The notes under the pieces: model-generated
What the model saw: only the letters and a program-made list of their open reading frames with translations
Databases searched by the model: none
Told to the model about the DNA's origin: nothing
Made by a program: the position numbers and the translations under genes
Part shown: in pieces, positions 24,436 to 34,872 of the stretch
How positions within the stretch are numbered: position 1 is the stretch's first letter
How the letters are laid out: every line of letters starts with the position of its first letter
Assembly: GCA_947683425.1 (NCBI GenBank)
Contig: CANTUQ010000106.1
Span: 5,145,001 to 5,209,000, forward strand
Length of the DNA: 64,000 bases
Reading direction: 5' to 3'
Source of the DNA: Excoecaria cochinchinensis
Taxonomy: Eukaryota; Streptophyta; Magnoliopsida; Malpighiales; Euphorbiaceae

Positions 24436-24820
24436 TATGTTTACAGGTTCGAATCAGTGAGCGGGCATCTGCGGGTCAAGGCCACTAGGAAGTATTGTTA
24501 TCTTTTTGTATAAGTTAAAGATAGAGTTGGTGGTGTTTTGAGTAACATCATTATGTAATAAGAGAAAAAGAATCACATGTAAATGTATATGTAAAGTTAA
24601 ATTGAAACAGATTGTAATATGAACATGTATAATGATAAATGTATATATGTAGTTAATACAATTTACATGTTGGGCCCTAGTGTAGTAGTAATTTATTTTA
24701 TTATTCTTAAATGGATGTATATTATGCTGTCACTTCCGCTAGTGTATGTATATGTGCATGTATACGTAAGTGTCGGCGTGGCGCCCCGATATTCTTTCCC
24801 GAGGGTATGGGGGTGTTACA

Positions 24821-25414
24821 ATTAAGTGGTATCAGAGCATAGGTTAGAGGTTCTGGTCCATAAGATGTAGAGTATAGGTTAAATGTCAGAGTTTGTCTAG
24901 AATTGTGGCCTAATGCAAATGTCATTTTTGTAAAGTATAGATGGAGTCCGACTCGCGTGAGAGGGTAGAAGAGACAGCGGCAGATGTGAATTGGTAAGAG
25001 TTCGAGGTGACGCTCTGTATTCCTGTCAGCTATCTCCTTGAACTGTGTGAACATAAGCATAGTGAAACATGGGGATGGGAAAAGTGCATTACAGTAGCTT
25101 ACATTGCATTTTCGCATCATTTTGCATACATAAATCATTATATGGCAATTTCATCCGCATCCCTCATTTGTATGTGAAAAAGTATCATTGCATGCGTGTC
25201 ATTGAGAAAAGCTGACAGGATATACATCGAGTGACTGGTGCTTAGAAGAAGTATATGGATTAGAGAGCATGATGTTAAGGAAAGTGTGAAGTGTGATCGA
25301 TTTGCTAGCTGTATGGTCTAAATGATAGCGATTTGGAGATTTGTTTAAAGATGTACCCGTGTAAGTGATTAGCGGAAAAATTTCGAGAATGAAATTTCTT
25401 AAGGGGGAGAGATT
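24821..25414 (+). mobile_element. Array internal region 3
   Basis: 594 bp. PBS TGGTATCAGAGC at about 24827-24838; polypurine tract AAGGGGGAGAGATT at 25401-25414. Same organisation as regions 1 and 2, with no coding capacity. Confidence 0.88.
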
Positions 25415-28321
25415 TGTAACACCCTGAAGTGGCCCTAGCAGAATTACAGAAATTTGGTTCAAAAAATCAAGTGTTGAGTGTAGGAGCCCTGTCGCGGGCG
25501 CGATGGAACCCTCCAGCGGACGTGAGCTTAAATGAGTGTGTGGGTTATGTCGCGAGCTTGACAGTGTCGCGGGCGCGACAGAATGCTTCATGGGAAGCTT
25601 AATTGAGTTGGATTATTTTGGATTATTTGATGTGTATTGGACACGTGGCGATGTAAGAGTTTGGCAAGTGGCGTTGTTGGGGAGTGGCAAGTGGCGTTGT
25701 AGGGGAGTGGCAAGTGGCGTTGTAGGGGAGTGACAAGTGGCAAGTGGCAAGAAATTATGGGATCAAATGAGTTAAAAGGGGGATTAAAAGTCAAGAAGAG
25801 ATATACATATAAATCAAAAGGGAAATAAGAAATTAAAAGAGATGTACATGTATTAAATTTGGAAGGTGGGAATTTAATTTTGGGATGAGGTTGGACCAGC
25901 TGCCTTGCTTTTTTTTCCCACGTTGAATTGCTTTGGCCTTTAGTTTTCTTTTCCTTTTTCCTTTTCTCTTCTGCCGTGCTCCCTCCCTTTCTCTTCCCTT
26001 TGTTCTTTTCTTCTTCATTTGCTTGGTTCTTTGAGAAGAACCACTTGGATGGCTTAAAGAGAGTATAGTAGGGCTTAATTAGTCTCTTCAAGAAGGTAAG
26101 TAATGTGACTTTATATGTATTGGTCTTCTTCTACTACTTGGTTCTTGTTTCTAATTTAAAGTGAGAAGAAGTTTAACTTAAGTGTTTTCTATGTGGTTTG
26201 TGGAAGCTATGGACAAGAGATTGGATAAAGAAAAGGAAGAGGTTGAAGCTGAATAGAGCATAGAGTTCAAGTTTCCTAGAGGTAGGGATCATGTGCGAAT
26301 ATCATTTTGATTGCTTGCGGTGCTTATGATATGTGTGTATATACTTGTAAGTATGTGAATTGATCAAGTGAGTGTGTGTGTAGATGAGAGAGTTTGATTA
26401 GGCAAATTCTGCTTATTTGTCACCTGAACTCTGTGTGATATTTTTATCATAAGTATACTTATAGACCTCTGAATTGAGTTATTCTTGATCCAAGAGAACC
26501 ATAACTTCTATACCTATAAAAGTCTCAAAAATGACCTTGAGCAAATTCTTTCTCTAAGACCCTAAAAATTTGTTAAAACCGTAGTGTCCCTGTTTGGGTC
26601 GGGTTATTAGAACAGTATAGGTTGTTTAGCCTATACCTGGAGTTATAGATGTCCAATTGAATTAAGGTTTATCCCATTTGAAATTTAACATCCTAGGGAA
26701 CATTTGTTAAGAAGAAAATATTGCCTAAAAATGACGTTTAGAGGTCGGTTTAGATGATACAAGTTTGAAGTGAAAAGCAGTCTCATAAAGGTTCCTGGCG
26801 GAGCCTTCTGTCGCGAGCGCGACAGTGGTCACGATCGCGACAGAGACACATTCTTCAGCAAGTGGAGTTTTTTCCTAGTCGTTTTGTGTAGTGTGACTCG
26901 GAGAGAAAAGGAAGCGACAACACGAGTCGTGCTCAAGCGCACGAGTCGTGCTCACCGAGAGAGGAAAGTGAGAGCACGTAACGTGCTCCAGGGAAAAGAA
27001 GGAGTGAGCACGAGTCGTGCTCACCAAGAAAGAAAAGGGGGAAGCACCAAACGTGCTCCAGTTGAGTGAGAGAGTGAGCACGAGTCGTGCTCAAGGAGCA
27101 CGAGTCGTGCTCCTGCCCTCTTCTTCTCTGTTGTCCTGTTTTGATCTTCTGCTCCTGTTTTGAGTTGTTATAGGTTTATATGAGTTTTGCATATTACCAT
27201 TTGGTCCGTGTTTGGTTTAAAATTATCTTTTAAACCTCTTGCATGATTAGTAATAATTAAATGTACATGATTAATAAAGTTGTATATGAATTAAATGTCT
27301 CTGAATTTGATAAATGCACTTGAATTACAGTTGATGAGTTGGTATCTGTATATAGTAATTGAGTTGTTTCTGAGCCTGATTACCGTTATAGTGGATAGAT
27401 AAGCATGCTTATAAAGGGATTATCGAGGGCAGCTGCCATGATTCCGCCCCGTTTGGGTGAAGCGGGTCGACCTCCGAGAATGGTCAATTAATAGAGACAG
27501 ATGAAAATGTTTTGTGACTTCAGTCCATCGAAAATGTTTTTATTATAGAGCGTCCCGTATCCACCATGAAAGGAATTCAGGCTTATTAATGTTGTGTAGT
27601 GAACTTGAGATGATTAAGAGTAGTGTTCTGAATAAATGTTATAGTACAAGAGAGTAATGTTTAAGTATATTATAGTTCTGTATACAAGTGTATGATTACA
27701 TGAGTGTGAACACATGATAGCGTATATTTGAATAAATGATATGTACAAGTTGTAGTGTACATGAATAAGTAAAAGAGTAGATGTTATACACATGTGTGTT
27801 CATAGTACTTGATAACTGAGCTATTTGATTTTGTTACATGAATTGTATGATTTATGTGTGACTTCGTAAAGAAGTCCTTTACATTATTTTCATCCCCAGT
27901 AAGCGTTATCGCTTAGCTCGGATGTTTATCTCCGTGTAGGTTTACAGGTTCGGATCAGTGAGCGGGCATCTCCGGGTCAAGGCCACTAGGAAGTATTGCT
28001 ATCTTTTTGTATAAGTTCAAGATAGAGTTGGTGGTGTTTTGAGTAACATTATTATGTAATAAGAGAAAAAGAATCACGTGTAAATGTATATGTAAAGTTA
28101 AATGAAAACAGATTGTAATATGAACATATATAATGATAAATGTATATATGTAGTTAATACGAATTACATGTTGGGCCCTAGTGTAATAGTAATTTATTTT
28201 ATTATTCTTAAATAGATTTATATTATGCTATCGCTTCCGCTAATGTATGTATGTGTGCATGTATACGCAAGTGTTCGCGTGGCACCCCGATATTCTTTTC
28301 CGAGGGTATGGGGGTGTTACA
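25415..28321 (+). repeat. Array LTR4 (2907 bp)
   Basis: Complete LTR ending GGGGGTGTTACA at 28321 and followed by the TSD ATAAG; no primer site follows, so it is the array's last LTR. It has the largest number of GGCAAGTGGCGTTGTAGGGG units (three, about 25660-25735) and the palindrome cluster at 26930-27114. Confidence 0.92.
27860..27936 (+). other. LTR stem-loop module, copy e (LTR4)
   Basis: GACTTC/GAAGTC intact. Second stem GTAAGC/GCTTAG and third CTCGGA/TCCGTG have one change each. Followed by TAGGT. Confidence 0.8.
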
Positions 28322-28496
28322 ATAAGAATGTGCCATTCGAAGGAGTATCATAATGAGATGAATGATCAGTTAATGTAATTATGAATGTGAATATGGATGT
28401 GAGCTTATGTTATCGAAAGTATAGCCTTTATACGCAAGAATGTATATTTACACGCTATGATTATCTGCATTTACCATTGTGAATGTGTTATGCCTC

Positions 28497-28580
28497 GACG
28501 ACTATTGTGAATAGCCGTCCATACTGCTTGTGTGTTTCCCTACTAAGCGTTTATCGCTTAGCACAGTGTTTTTACTCGTG
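28497..28580 (+). other. LTR stem-loop module, copy f (solo LTR)
   Basis: First hairpin GACGACTATT / AATAGCCGTC (28497-28519, one mismatch) has a different sequence from GACTTC/GAAGTC but still pairs. Second stem CTAAGC/GCTTAG (28543-28561) is intact. The third is weak, followed by CAGGT. It lies about 410 bp before the LTR end. Confidence 0.82.
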
Positions 28581-28991
28581 CAGGTGCAGAAGGTGCTGTG
28601 TTTTGAGGAGAGTCACCGCCAGTCAAGCCAGCACAGGAAGATTTAGTGTAGGGCTTAGCTTTGTAATCTTTAATGATTCTTTTGTAATAGGACTCTCTGT
28701 ATCAGTGATTTTGTATAGTTTCCGCATTTGTATATTTTGGTTATGTAATCATCTTTTGTTTCAGCCAGTTGATCAAAACAGTAATGTAATGGTTATTGTT
28801 ATATTAATGCATGATCAGCTGTTTCCTATACTGCTTCGTAATGTTTTTAATTACTTTGTATTTATGTATATATGTTTATGAATGAATGTATGTTTTGCAT
28901 TATATCCGTGTGGTGGCACCTTGACTCATACGACATCTCATTCCTTATCGGATGGGATCGCCTACGTATGGGTAGGGGGTGTTACAGAAAT

Positions 28992-30150
28992 AATTACATA
29001 ACTCAAAAGAATAGCTCAATTTTCATCTAGATTTAAGTTTCCAAGCAAAGTAAATGAAATAATATGTTACCTTTTATCCAATTAAACTAACTCTGTTTAA
29101 TGCACAAAAGAGAACACTACAAATGGAAAATGCCAGCAATTCAAAGAAGCTTTCAGAAGCAAGCAAACATAACAAGTGGAATATGGGCAACTCGTAATGT
29201 CAAAGAACGACCTGCTTATACTAAGTTAGCAGCAAACAATGCACGCCATTTACGCAAAATATATAAAAAAATGCTGAAAATGCTCAACTACTAAAACAGA
29301 ACTGAGACATATTTGCACCACTTTGTTCATTCATTTGCAACCAGAAAGCAGAAAATATGGTTTAGTTCCACAACAAATATCATGTTGCAAAATATTATAT
29401 TTTAGCATCAACCTTAAGTGGCATCAAATCCTAATGAAAGTGCCATGCAGTGAATACAGAAGCTAAAAAAAATGAAAACTAATTTTAAATCTAAACACCC
29501 ATTTAATTAGATAAAAGACAAGATCAATCTATTAACAAAAATCATTAAAATCTACACTGCCTCTTTAAAATTAATTTACATCCAAACATCCACTTAATTA
29601 GATGAAGACAGCGTCAACCTATTAACAACAAAAAAAAAAGATGGAGAACTCAAAATACTGAGAGCAAATTCATCGAACCCAGAAATCTAATGGAAGCAAG
29701 AACAAATAAAAATCATCATACAAGAAACACAAATCGACAAAGTGTAAAAACATCAATAAAGCTACATCCCTAAGGCAAGAAGCTTAAACATTTTAAAACG
29801 GTATAAAGCTCAATTAAATTTTATAACCAAATCCACTAAATATGAGAGTCAAAACTTTCCATTATCTAATAACAAACACTAAAAATCTACACACCCAAGA
29901 CTTTGCAGGTTAAATATTCTTTCATCAGAATTACAATTAAGTTGCTATAGTGCTATTAAAACAGAGAATCCTAAGTTTTGGCTTCTTGAAACAGACAATC
30001 AAAAATTTTTAGCTCAATTGTTCCAAACTTGAGATAAAGAAGAACACCATAAAAAATCTTCAAATCATGAACACACTTAGAAGAATTTCTTCTCAAAAGA
30101 AAAAGGGAAAAAAGAAACAGAAATTGTTAAAAAATAGCAAGACATAAAAG
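28992..30150 (-). other. Outer CACTA, right arm, non-coding
   Basis: AT-rich, likely intron or leader sequence of the CACTA transcription unit. It includes an imperfect duplication of about 60 bp (29482-29545 and 29570-29632, both with TTAATTAGAT and CTATTAACAA). No protein similarity seen. Confidence 0.5.
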
Positions 30151-30310
30151 AATTAACTTTGAAGAAATGAATTTATTTCAGGTTCACGTTTGAAAAGTTC
30201 ATTTTGTTTTTGCCTCTGTTGCTCACCTTGCAGTCTACTAATTATGCTCGAAAATTCCCCAACTGCAGATTCAACACGCTCGTTAATTGCTTTAGCAAGA
30301 CATAAAAATT
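30151..30310 (-). CDS. Possible exon of a CACTA accessory protein (coiled-coil-like)
   Basis: On the minus strand about 50 codons read CLAKAINERVESAVGEFSSI then ISRLQGEQQRQKQNELFK and end with a stop near 30153. The charged, Gln-rich helical pattern suggests a coiled coil. CACTA elements commonly encode a second, TnpA-like protein with such regions, but I cannot prove homology. It lies between the leader-like region (30700-30860) and TNP2, in the expected direction. Confidence 0.35.
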
Positions 30311-30689
30311 GAATTTTTTTTCTATTTCATATTTCACTCTTATTGAGCATTCATATAGATCTATTTATAAACTCCACAAAATTCACATCTCTACACAATC
30401 AAAAGAGTGCTGAACCCACAAGCTCAGATTACAAGTAAGAGAGAATCACAGCCAGTTTGCAGTATAGATGCACTGAGTATCCAAAGTTAACTAATATTCA
30501 ATCATTGATTAAAGAAAACGATAATTAGAACAAAAAACACAATTTTGAAATTTATTTCAGAACTCAAGCTTATATTTATCACATCTGTGTGTTTAAAACA
30601 CAAGAAATCAAATTAATCTTGCAAAAACACCAGAACCAAAACACAACTGTGAGAATTTGATGATTTTAAAAAAATAAAATCGAAAAGAA

Positions 30690-30960
30690 AAATCAACTTA
30701 CCTTTAATACAGAAGAACCTAAATTTTCTCAAATTCTTTAGGGTTGTAGAATTGCAGTGAGAAAAATTAGGATGTGATAAGGGATTGAGAGATTGGGTAA
30801 GGAAAGGAAACTGAAAATTTCTGCCAAAAAAAAACACGTTCCCACCATTTTTTTCCATGATTTTCGGATTTTTTTGTCACAAAAAATCTCTCTATTTTCC
30901 TTTGTTTCCTTTCTTTAGTTTTTCACGCTGATATGGTGAGAAAGCAACAAGAAATGATGT
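30690..30960 (-). promoter_or_regulatory. Leader-like region of the outer CACTA transcript
   Basis: Minus-strand reading gives a pyrimidine-rich leader (CTTTCCTTACCCAATCTCTC) followed by a strong splice donor, TTAAAGGTAAGTTGA (about 30697-30711). This suggests the transcript starts near 30850-30950 and runs toward TNP2. No clear TATA box was seen. Confidence 0.4.
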
Positions 30961-31390
30961 GGTTTATTTACATAATTTACATTAAAATATTATTTTAATA
31001 AATTGGTAATTTTATTCTAAATTATTATTATATTATTAATTAATTAACTTGTATATATAATTTATTTATTTTTATCAAAATATAGAAGACAAACTAATTT
31101 TGGTAATTAAAAATAAAATAAACCAAAAATTACGAAGAAATCCCTAAATAAAAAACTTTAAACGGTCCGAAACAATTGAAAATGATTTAATTTGGGCCCG
31201 CTACGAGCGTTATGGGTTTGACCCCATAACAATTGTAGATCTCACAAATAACTTCGTTTTAACATATAGTGGCTCCCGTAACTCAACCCGAGTCAAAAGT
31301 TATGACCACTCAAAGTTTTTTATTTTTCAGCCTGTCAAACCGGCCCAGAAAACATTCCGAAATCTATTCCGCATCAAATCCAATTATTTT
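30961..31390. other. AT-rich stretch before the CACTA right subterminal region
   Basis: No gene recognised. Confidence 0.4.
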
Positions 31391-32160
31391 TTATAACATA
31401 ATTTCTTTGTAATATATATTAACATTACAACCAACTGTGACAAAATTATTATTGTCATAAATTGATTGTATTGGTGACGAAATTGTATTTCGTCATAATA
31501 TATTCCTTTTTTGTAACATATTTATTTATCATAAATAACATTATTGTGAAGAAATAATTTTATCATCAATAATTCATTAAATTGTGACCAAAATAACTTA
31601 CGTCACAAAAATAGTCATTTTTTTATTATATTTTTTTCCCTCCAAAAGAAAAAGGTTGGAAAGTTTTCCTCTATATCAAAGATAACGAAATTGTACCTCA
31701 TTACAGTATATTTATTTTTTGTGACATATTTATTTGTCACAAATAAAATTATTTTATAATTTAAAAATTTTCTAAAAAATGAATTAGATTTTTTTTATAT
31801 CGATATGTATTTGTGACGAAATGATTTTATTATTACTAATTTATTTAATTATGACAAAAATAATTCATCATAAAAAATAAATAATTTGTAATGATTTTAT
31901 ACGTTGCAATAAGTTATTATTTTGTCATTAAATTTTTTTCCTCAAAAAAAAGGTGGGAAATTATCTCTCCTAAAGAAACCATGACGAAATATATTTTTCG
32001 TCACAAAATTAATCTATTAGTGACGAAAATTAAAACATAAAATGATGCAAGATAATTTTGTCACAGTAATAAATAGTATGGTGACGTTTTAAAAAAATCG
32101 TCGTTATAAATTATAATTAGTGATAAAATTTTATGCGTCATTAAAAAATTTGTCACAAAA
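31391..32160. repeat. Outer CACTA right subterminal repeats
   Basis: Many GTGACGAAA / TTTCGTCAC / TTTGTCAC motifs in both orientations. Parallels the inner CACTA left end (17375-18335), inverted. Confidence 0.8.
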
Positions 32161-32179
32161 AGATAAATTTCTTGTAGTG
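32161..32179 (-). repeat. Outer CACTA right terminal inverted repeat
   Basis: Ends AAATTTCTTGTAGTG; inverted partner of 3300-3318. Confidence 0.9.
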
Positions 32180-32287
32180 CGTGGCCAGTCATGTGTACAA
32201 GTATGCTGACTGTGCATGTTAGTTGGACTTTTCAGCAATTTCTCCATCGAAAATAGTTAAACTGACTGTTCTATATACAAGTACTAA

Positions 32288-32343
32288 GTTAGTGATTATT
32301 ATTCTTCAAAAAAAAAAAAAAAAAAAAAAAGTTAGTGATTATT
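32288..32343 (+). mobile_element. Poly(A)-only retro-insertion with 13-bp TSD
   Basis: GTTAGTGATTATT occurs at 32288-32300 and again at 32331-32343, flanking a 30-bp insert, ATTCTTC followed by about 23 A. A direct repeat around a poly(A) tract is the mark of LINE-type target-primed reverse transcription. Nearly all the body is missing. Confidence 0.8.
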
Positions 32344-32428
32344 AAGAGAACATTTTTTTCTTTTATTCTTTTTGTATTATTTGAGTATAAGTTTAGTAAT
32401 TATGAGTGAAATTAATCCCGACATTGTC

Positions 32429-32565
32429 AAATGGTTGATACTGTGTTTGAGGAAATTACCAAATAAATTGTGTTTGAATGGGTGTTACTGTGTTTAAGAA
32501 AATTGCCAAATAAATTGTTAAATGGTTGCTACTATGTTTGAAGAAATTTCTAAATAAATTGTGTT
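32429..32565 (+). repeat. Three-copy tandem repeat, 44-47 bp unit
   Basis: Units start near 32429, 32476 and 32520. Each has an ATGG(T/G)TG.TACT.TGTTT stretch and ends AAATAAATTGT. No coding. Confidence 0.75.
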
Positions 32566-32869
32566 ACAGTGCTGGAAGAAGAAAATGAAAAAAAGGAAAT
32601 GCATTTAAAAAAAATCGACTTGATAGCATTATTAGGGTCGAGATCTAAAAATTTTGGATTATTACGGTTAAGGCCTACTTCTTGTTAGGATCAGTTTAGG
32701 TGTACATTTCTGTCTTAGTTCAGATCTTGGATTGATCAGGTCCAATTGGGTTTATCCAAACCCGGGCAATGTACAGCCTACCATTATCCAAATTATAAAA
32801 AAGCAAAAGCAAAAAAGAAAAATGAAAGAGAGATGAAAGGGATATTCGAGATAAGAGAGAAGTGGGAAT

Positions 32870-33415
32870 TTGAATATTTAAGAATTTTTTTAGAATGTAT
32901 TTCTAATCCAGCAAATAAATTCCCTATGCCCACACGAGATAAATATTATCTAGTTGATTTAGAATATGCTAATATGCTTGGATTTTTTAGTCCATACCAT
33001 GGAGAATGCAATCATTTACGTGATTATAGAGAAAGATCAAATCCACAAGGTCCAGAAGAATTATTTAATTATATACATTCTTCGTTACGTAATGTCATAG
33101 AACGTTGTTTTAGAGTTTTGAAGGTACGTTTGTCCATCTTTAGAGATATGCCTTCATATGACATAAAGCGAAAAAAAATATAAACCTCTTGCATGTTGTG
33201 TGATTCACAATTTTATTACGATGCACGGAAGTATAGACTCTTTATTTGTAGAATATGCAAATGAAAATATTATGCTTGGAGATGATCAACAAAATAATGA
33301 AGCCAGCACTTTAGAGCCATGGAAAACTGTTAATATAAATGCAAGTCAACTTCGTCAAATGAACAACATTCGAGATAGAATAGTCGAGAGATTGTGGTTA
33401 AACTATAATAATTGA
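32870..33415 (+). pseudogene. PIF/Harbinger transposase, C-terminal fragment
   Basis: From about 32875 the plus strand reads FPMPTRDKYYLVDLEYANML, GFFSPYHGECNHLRDYRERS and PEELFNYIHSSLRNVIERCF, matching the DDE_Tnp_4 endonuclease of plant Harbinger transposases. The Asp in YYLVD and the Glu in RNVIERCF are the presumed second and third catalytic residues; the N-terminal part with the first Asp and the helix-turn-helix is missing. An indel in an A-run near 33172 shifts the frame, and the sequence continues as VIHNFITMHGSIDSLFVEYA to the stop at 33415. Non-functional. Confidence 0.85.
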
Positions 33416-33694
33416 CATTTATATTATTATTTTTTCTTAATAGCCGAGAGATTATGAATTTTTTTATGAAATTATGAATTTTATTAAATATTTATTATTC
33501 AATATTAATAATTAGATAATATATATGCATAATATCTATTAATCGATATTAGAAATATTATAATTAAAAATTATGATACCGTTTTTAAATTTATAAAACA
33601 GTTTTTAAAAAATAAAAAATAAAAACTAAAAACTAAAAACAGTTTTTAGATTTTAAAAAATAAAAAACATACAACGTTACCGAACACACCCTAA
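33416..33694 (+). mobile_element. Harbinger 3' flank with a candidate terminal repeat
   Basis: AT-rich, with AAAAACTAAAAACTAAAAAC-type repeats. It ends GTTACCGAACACACCC at 33691, then TAA. Inverted, the end reads GGGTGTGTTCGGTAAC, which has the look of a Harbinger terminal repeat with TTA/TAA target. No matching left end was found. Confidence 0.4.
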
Positions 33695-33954
33695 ATATTT
33701 AAGGATCTCCATACAACGATTAACCAATTTATAAACTAATTTTTAACTTCAGTATACAACCTTTGGTTTTGTAAATTTTAAACTACAAGACTATTTTACT
33801 TTCAATTAACGAGATGTGTTACAATGCACTGGTACTTATGGTGTGTATCTGTATGGACTCATTGAGTCAAAGATTAAAAAAAATAAAATAAAAATTAAAT
33901 TCAAAGATGCATATTGGACGCACTGGCTCACAATACAATATACTATGCAATACA

Positions 33955-34440
33955 TGATAAAGCACAGAAGGTCTTTATCGAGAAGAAAGAAGGAGAGCTA
34001 GTTGGCTTGTAGTGGAAGCTCCGATCGGATGAGCGAATCCTGCAAGAGGAAGTGCCCGGTCGGACCAGGCATAAGCACTCCGAAGCTTAAGTTAGTAGCT
34101 TTAGAGAGAGAATGCTTAGAGGTATAATGTTAAAGATTCAATACCTGGTGCCACTATTGGTTGGGCTAGATATAAGAGACAGTTAAGGTACACTTGAGTG
34201 CCTGGGGTGTGATAACTGGCAGACAGAGTAGGTGTGCAGCGAAGTGACGGGGAGCAGGTGATGGCATGGGCGCTGCCTTGTGTCAAACGACCGATGGGAC
34301 TGGTGGTCACATTAGCCGATCGGGCGTGTGCGCTGCCTTGGAGCTCACGCCTGCTACTCTTTGCTGTTGGGCCTTGGGCCTTGCCAGTGGATTGGGCGGA
34401 CTGATGAACCTCTTTGCAAATGTTGTTTGCATGGTTATCA
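33955..34440 (-). repeat. Tat element 3' LTR
   Basis: 486 bp. The TATA-box position (34166-34174) is mutated to TATATCTAG on the minus strand, whereas the 5' LTR has TATAAATAG. Confidence 0.92.
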
Positions 34441-34443
34441 CTT

Positions 34444-34453
34444 GTCCCCCCTC
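34444..34453 (-). promoter_or_regulatory. Tat element polypurine tract
   Basis: Minus strand GAGGGGGGACAAG lies immediately before the 3' LTR. Confidence 0.85.
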
Positions 34454-34456
34454 GAA

Positions 34457-34872
34457 CTGGTCCGATCGGGCATATATATGCCTTGAGTGAATCCGTTCAG
34501 ATAGTGCCCGCTCTGGGTTGTTTTGCTCGAGAGACATACGTTGGCGAGACTTTTGAATTTTGAAAGGCGTTCATCTGAAGAGGCGCACTTGTTGAGACAG
34601 TTGTCTCCTTTAATGCCGTTGCGCGTGCACCGAGGGTGACGCTTCATTCTTCATACAACAATGATGCTCTTAAGACATGTGGTGCGCATCCTGTGGTGAG
34701 ACGTTTGGCGTTCCCGAGAAGCTTTGGTCTATAAAAAGGTAACTTCTGGGCATTTTTTTCTTCATTTTTCTGCAATCCTTAAAGAAACTCTGCCAAATTT
34801 TCTTCTTGCTTCGCCTGCACTTCAACGATTTTTGTTCCCATTCTTCGAAATTTTTCAAAGTACCTACAACCT
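34457..34872 (+). promoter_or_regulatory. Region between integrase and 3' LTR, with antisense TATA box
   Basis: Non-coding on the element's sense strand. The plus strand has TCTATAAAAAGG (TATA at 34730-34738), then a pyrimidine-rich leader, and a GTAAGTA donor-like site at 34881. Several Tat lineages carry an antisense gene here; only its promoter-like part seems to remain. Function is an inference. Confidence 0.45.

Larger units (their letters stand above)
16819..24820 (+). repeat. Array LTR3, interrupted by the inner CACTA
   Basis: The LTR runs 16819-17356 and resumes at 22482 (after the TSD TCC at 22479-22481) to 24820. Joined length is about 2877 bp, matching LTR2. It carries the GAGCACGA palindrome cluster (23418-23611) and module copy d (24359-24435). 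Confidence 0.92.
9954..28321 (+). mobile_element. Tandem array of a non-autonomous Tekay-like LTR element (4 LTRs, 3 internal regions)
   Basis: LTRs begin TGTAACACCCTGAAGTGGCC and end GGGGGTGTTACA. The order is LTR1 9954-12755, internal 12756-13349, LTR2 13350-16228, internal 16229-16818, LTR3 16819-24820 (split by a CACTA), internal 24821-25414, LTR4 25415-28321. Only the outer ends have a TSD: ATAAG at 9949-9953 and 28322-28326. Each internal region is only about 590 bp and has a primer site, a polypurine tract and no protein-coding capacity. I infer one insertion enlarged by unequal LTR-LTR recombination. Replication would need proteins from a full-length relative. Confidence 0.93.
8056..28986 (+). 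mobile_element. Solo LTR (Tekay-like), split by the tandem LTR array
   Basis: Starts TGTCACACCCCG at 8056 and ends GGGGGTGTTACA at 28986, with the 5-bp TSD GAAAT on both sides. The inserted array and its duplicated ATAAG occupy 9954-28326. The remaining LTR is about 2.56 kb (8056-9953 plus 28327-28986). No internal region or second LTR remains, so it is a solo LTR formed by LTR-LTR recombination. The left part has a pyrimidine-rich stretch (8455-8640) and CpG-rich palindromes (9170-9480); the right part has the stem-loop module (28497-28580). Confidence 0.9.
3300..32179 (-). mobile_element. Outer CACTA/EnSpm transposon with nested insertions
   Basis: Begins CACTACAAGAAATTACACC at 3300 and ends with the inverted form (AAATTTCTTGTAGTG) at 32179. 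It is flanked by the 3-bp duplication CGT (3297-3299 and 32180-32182), as expected for CACTA. Both ends carry dense GTGACGAAA-like subterminal repeats. Its genes read on the minus strand: a 5'-UTR-like region near 30700-30860, and a broken TNP2 transposase at 7436-5190. Without the 20.9-kb solo-LTR nest at 8056-28991 the element would be about 7.9 kb. The solo LTR separates the promoter-side sequence from the transposase. Confidence 0.92.
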
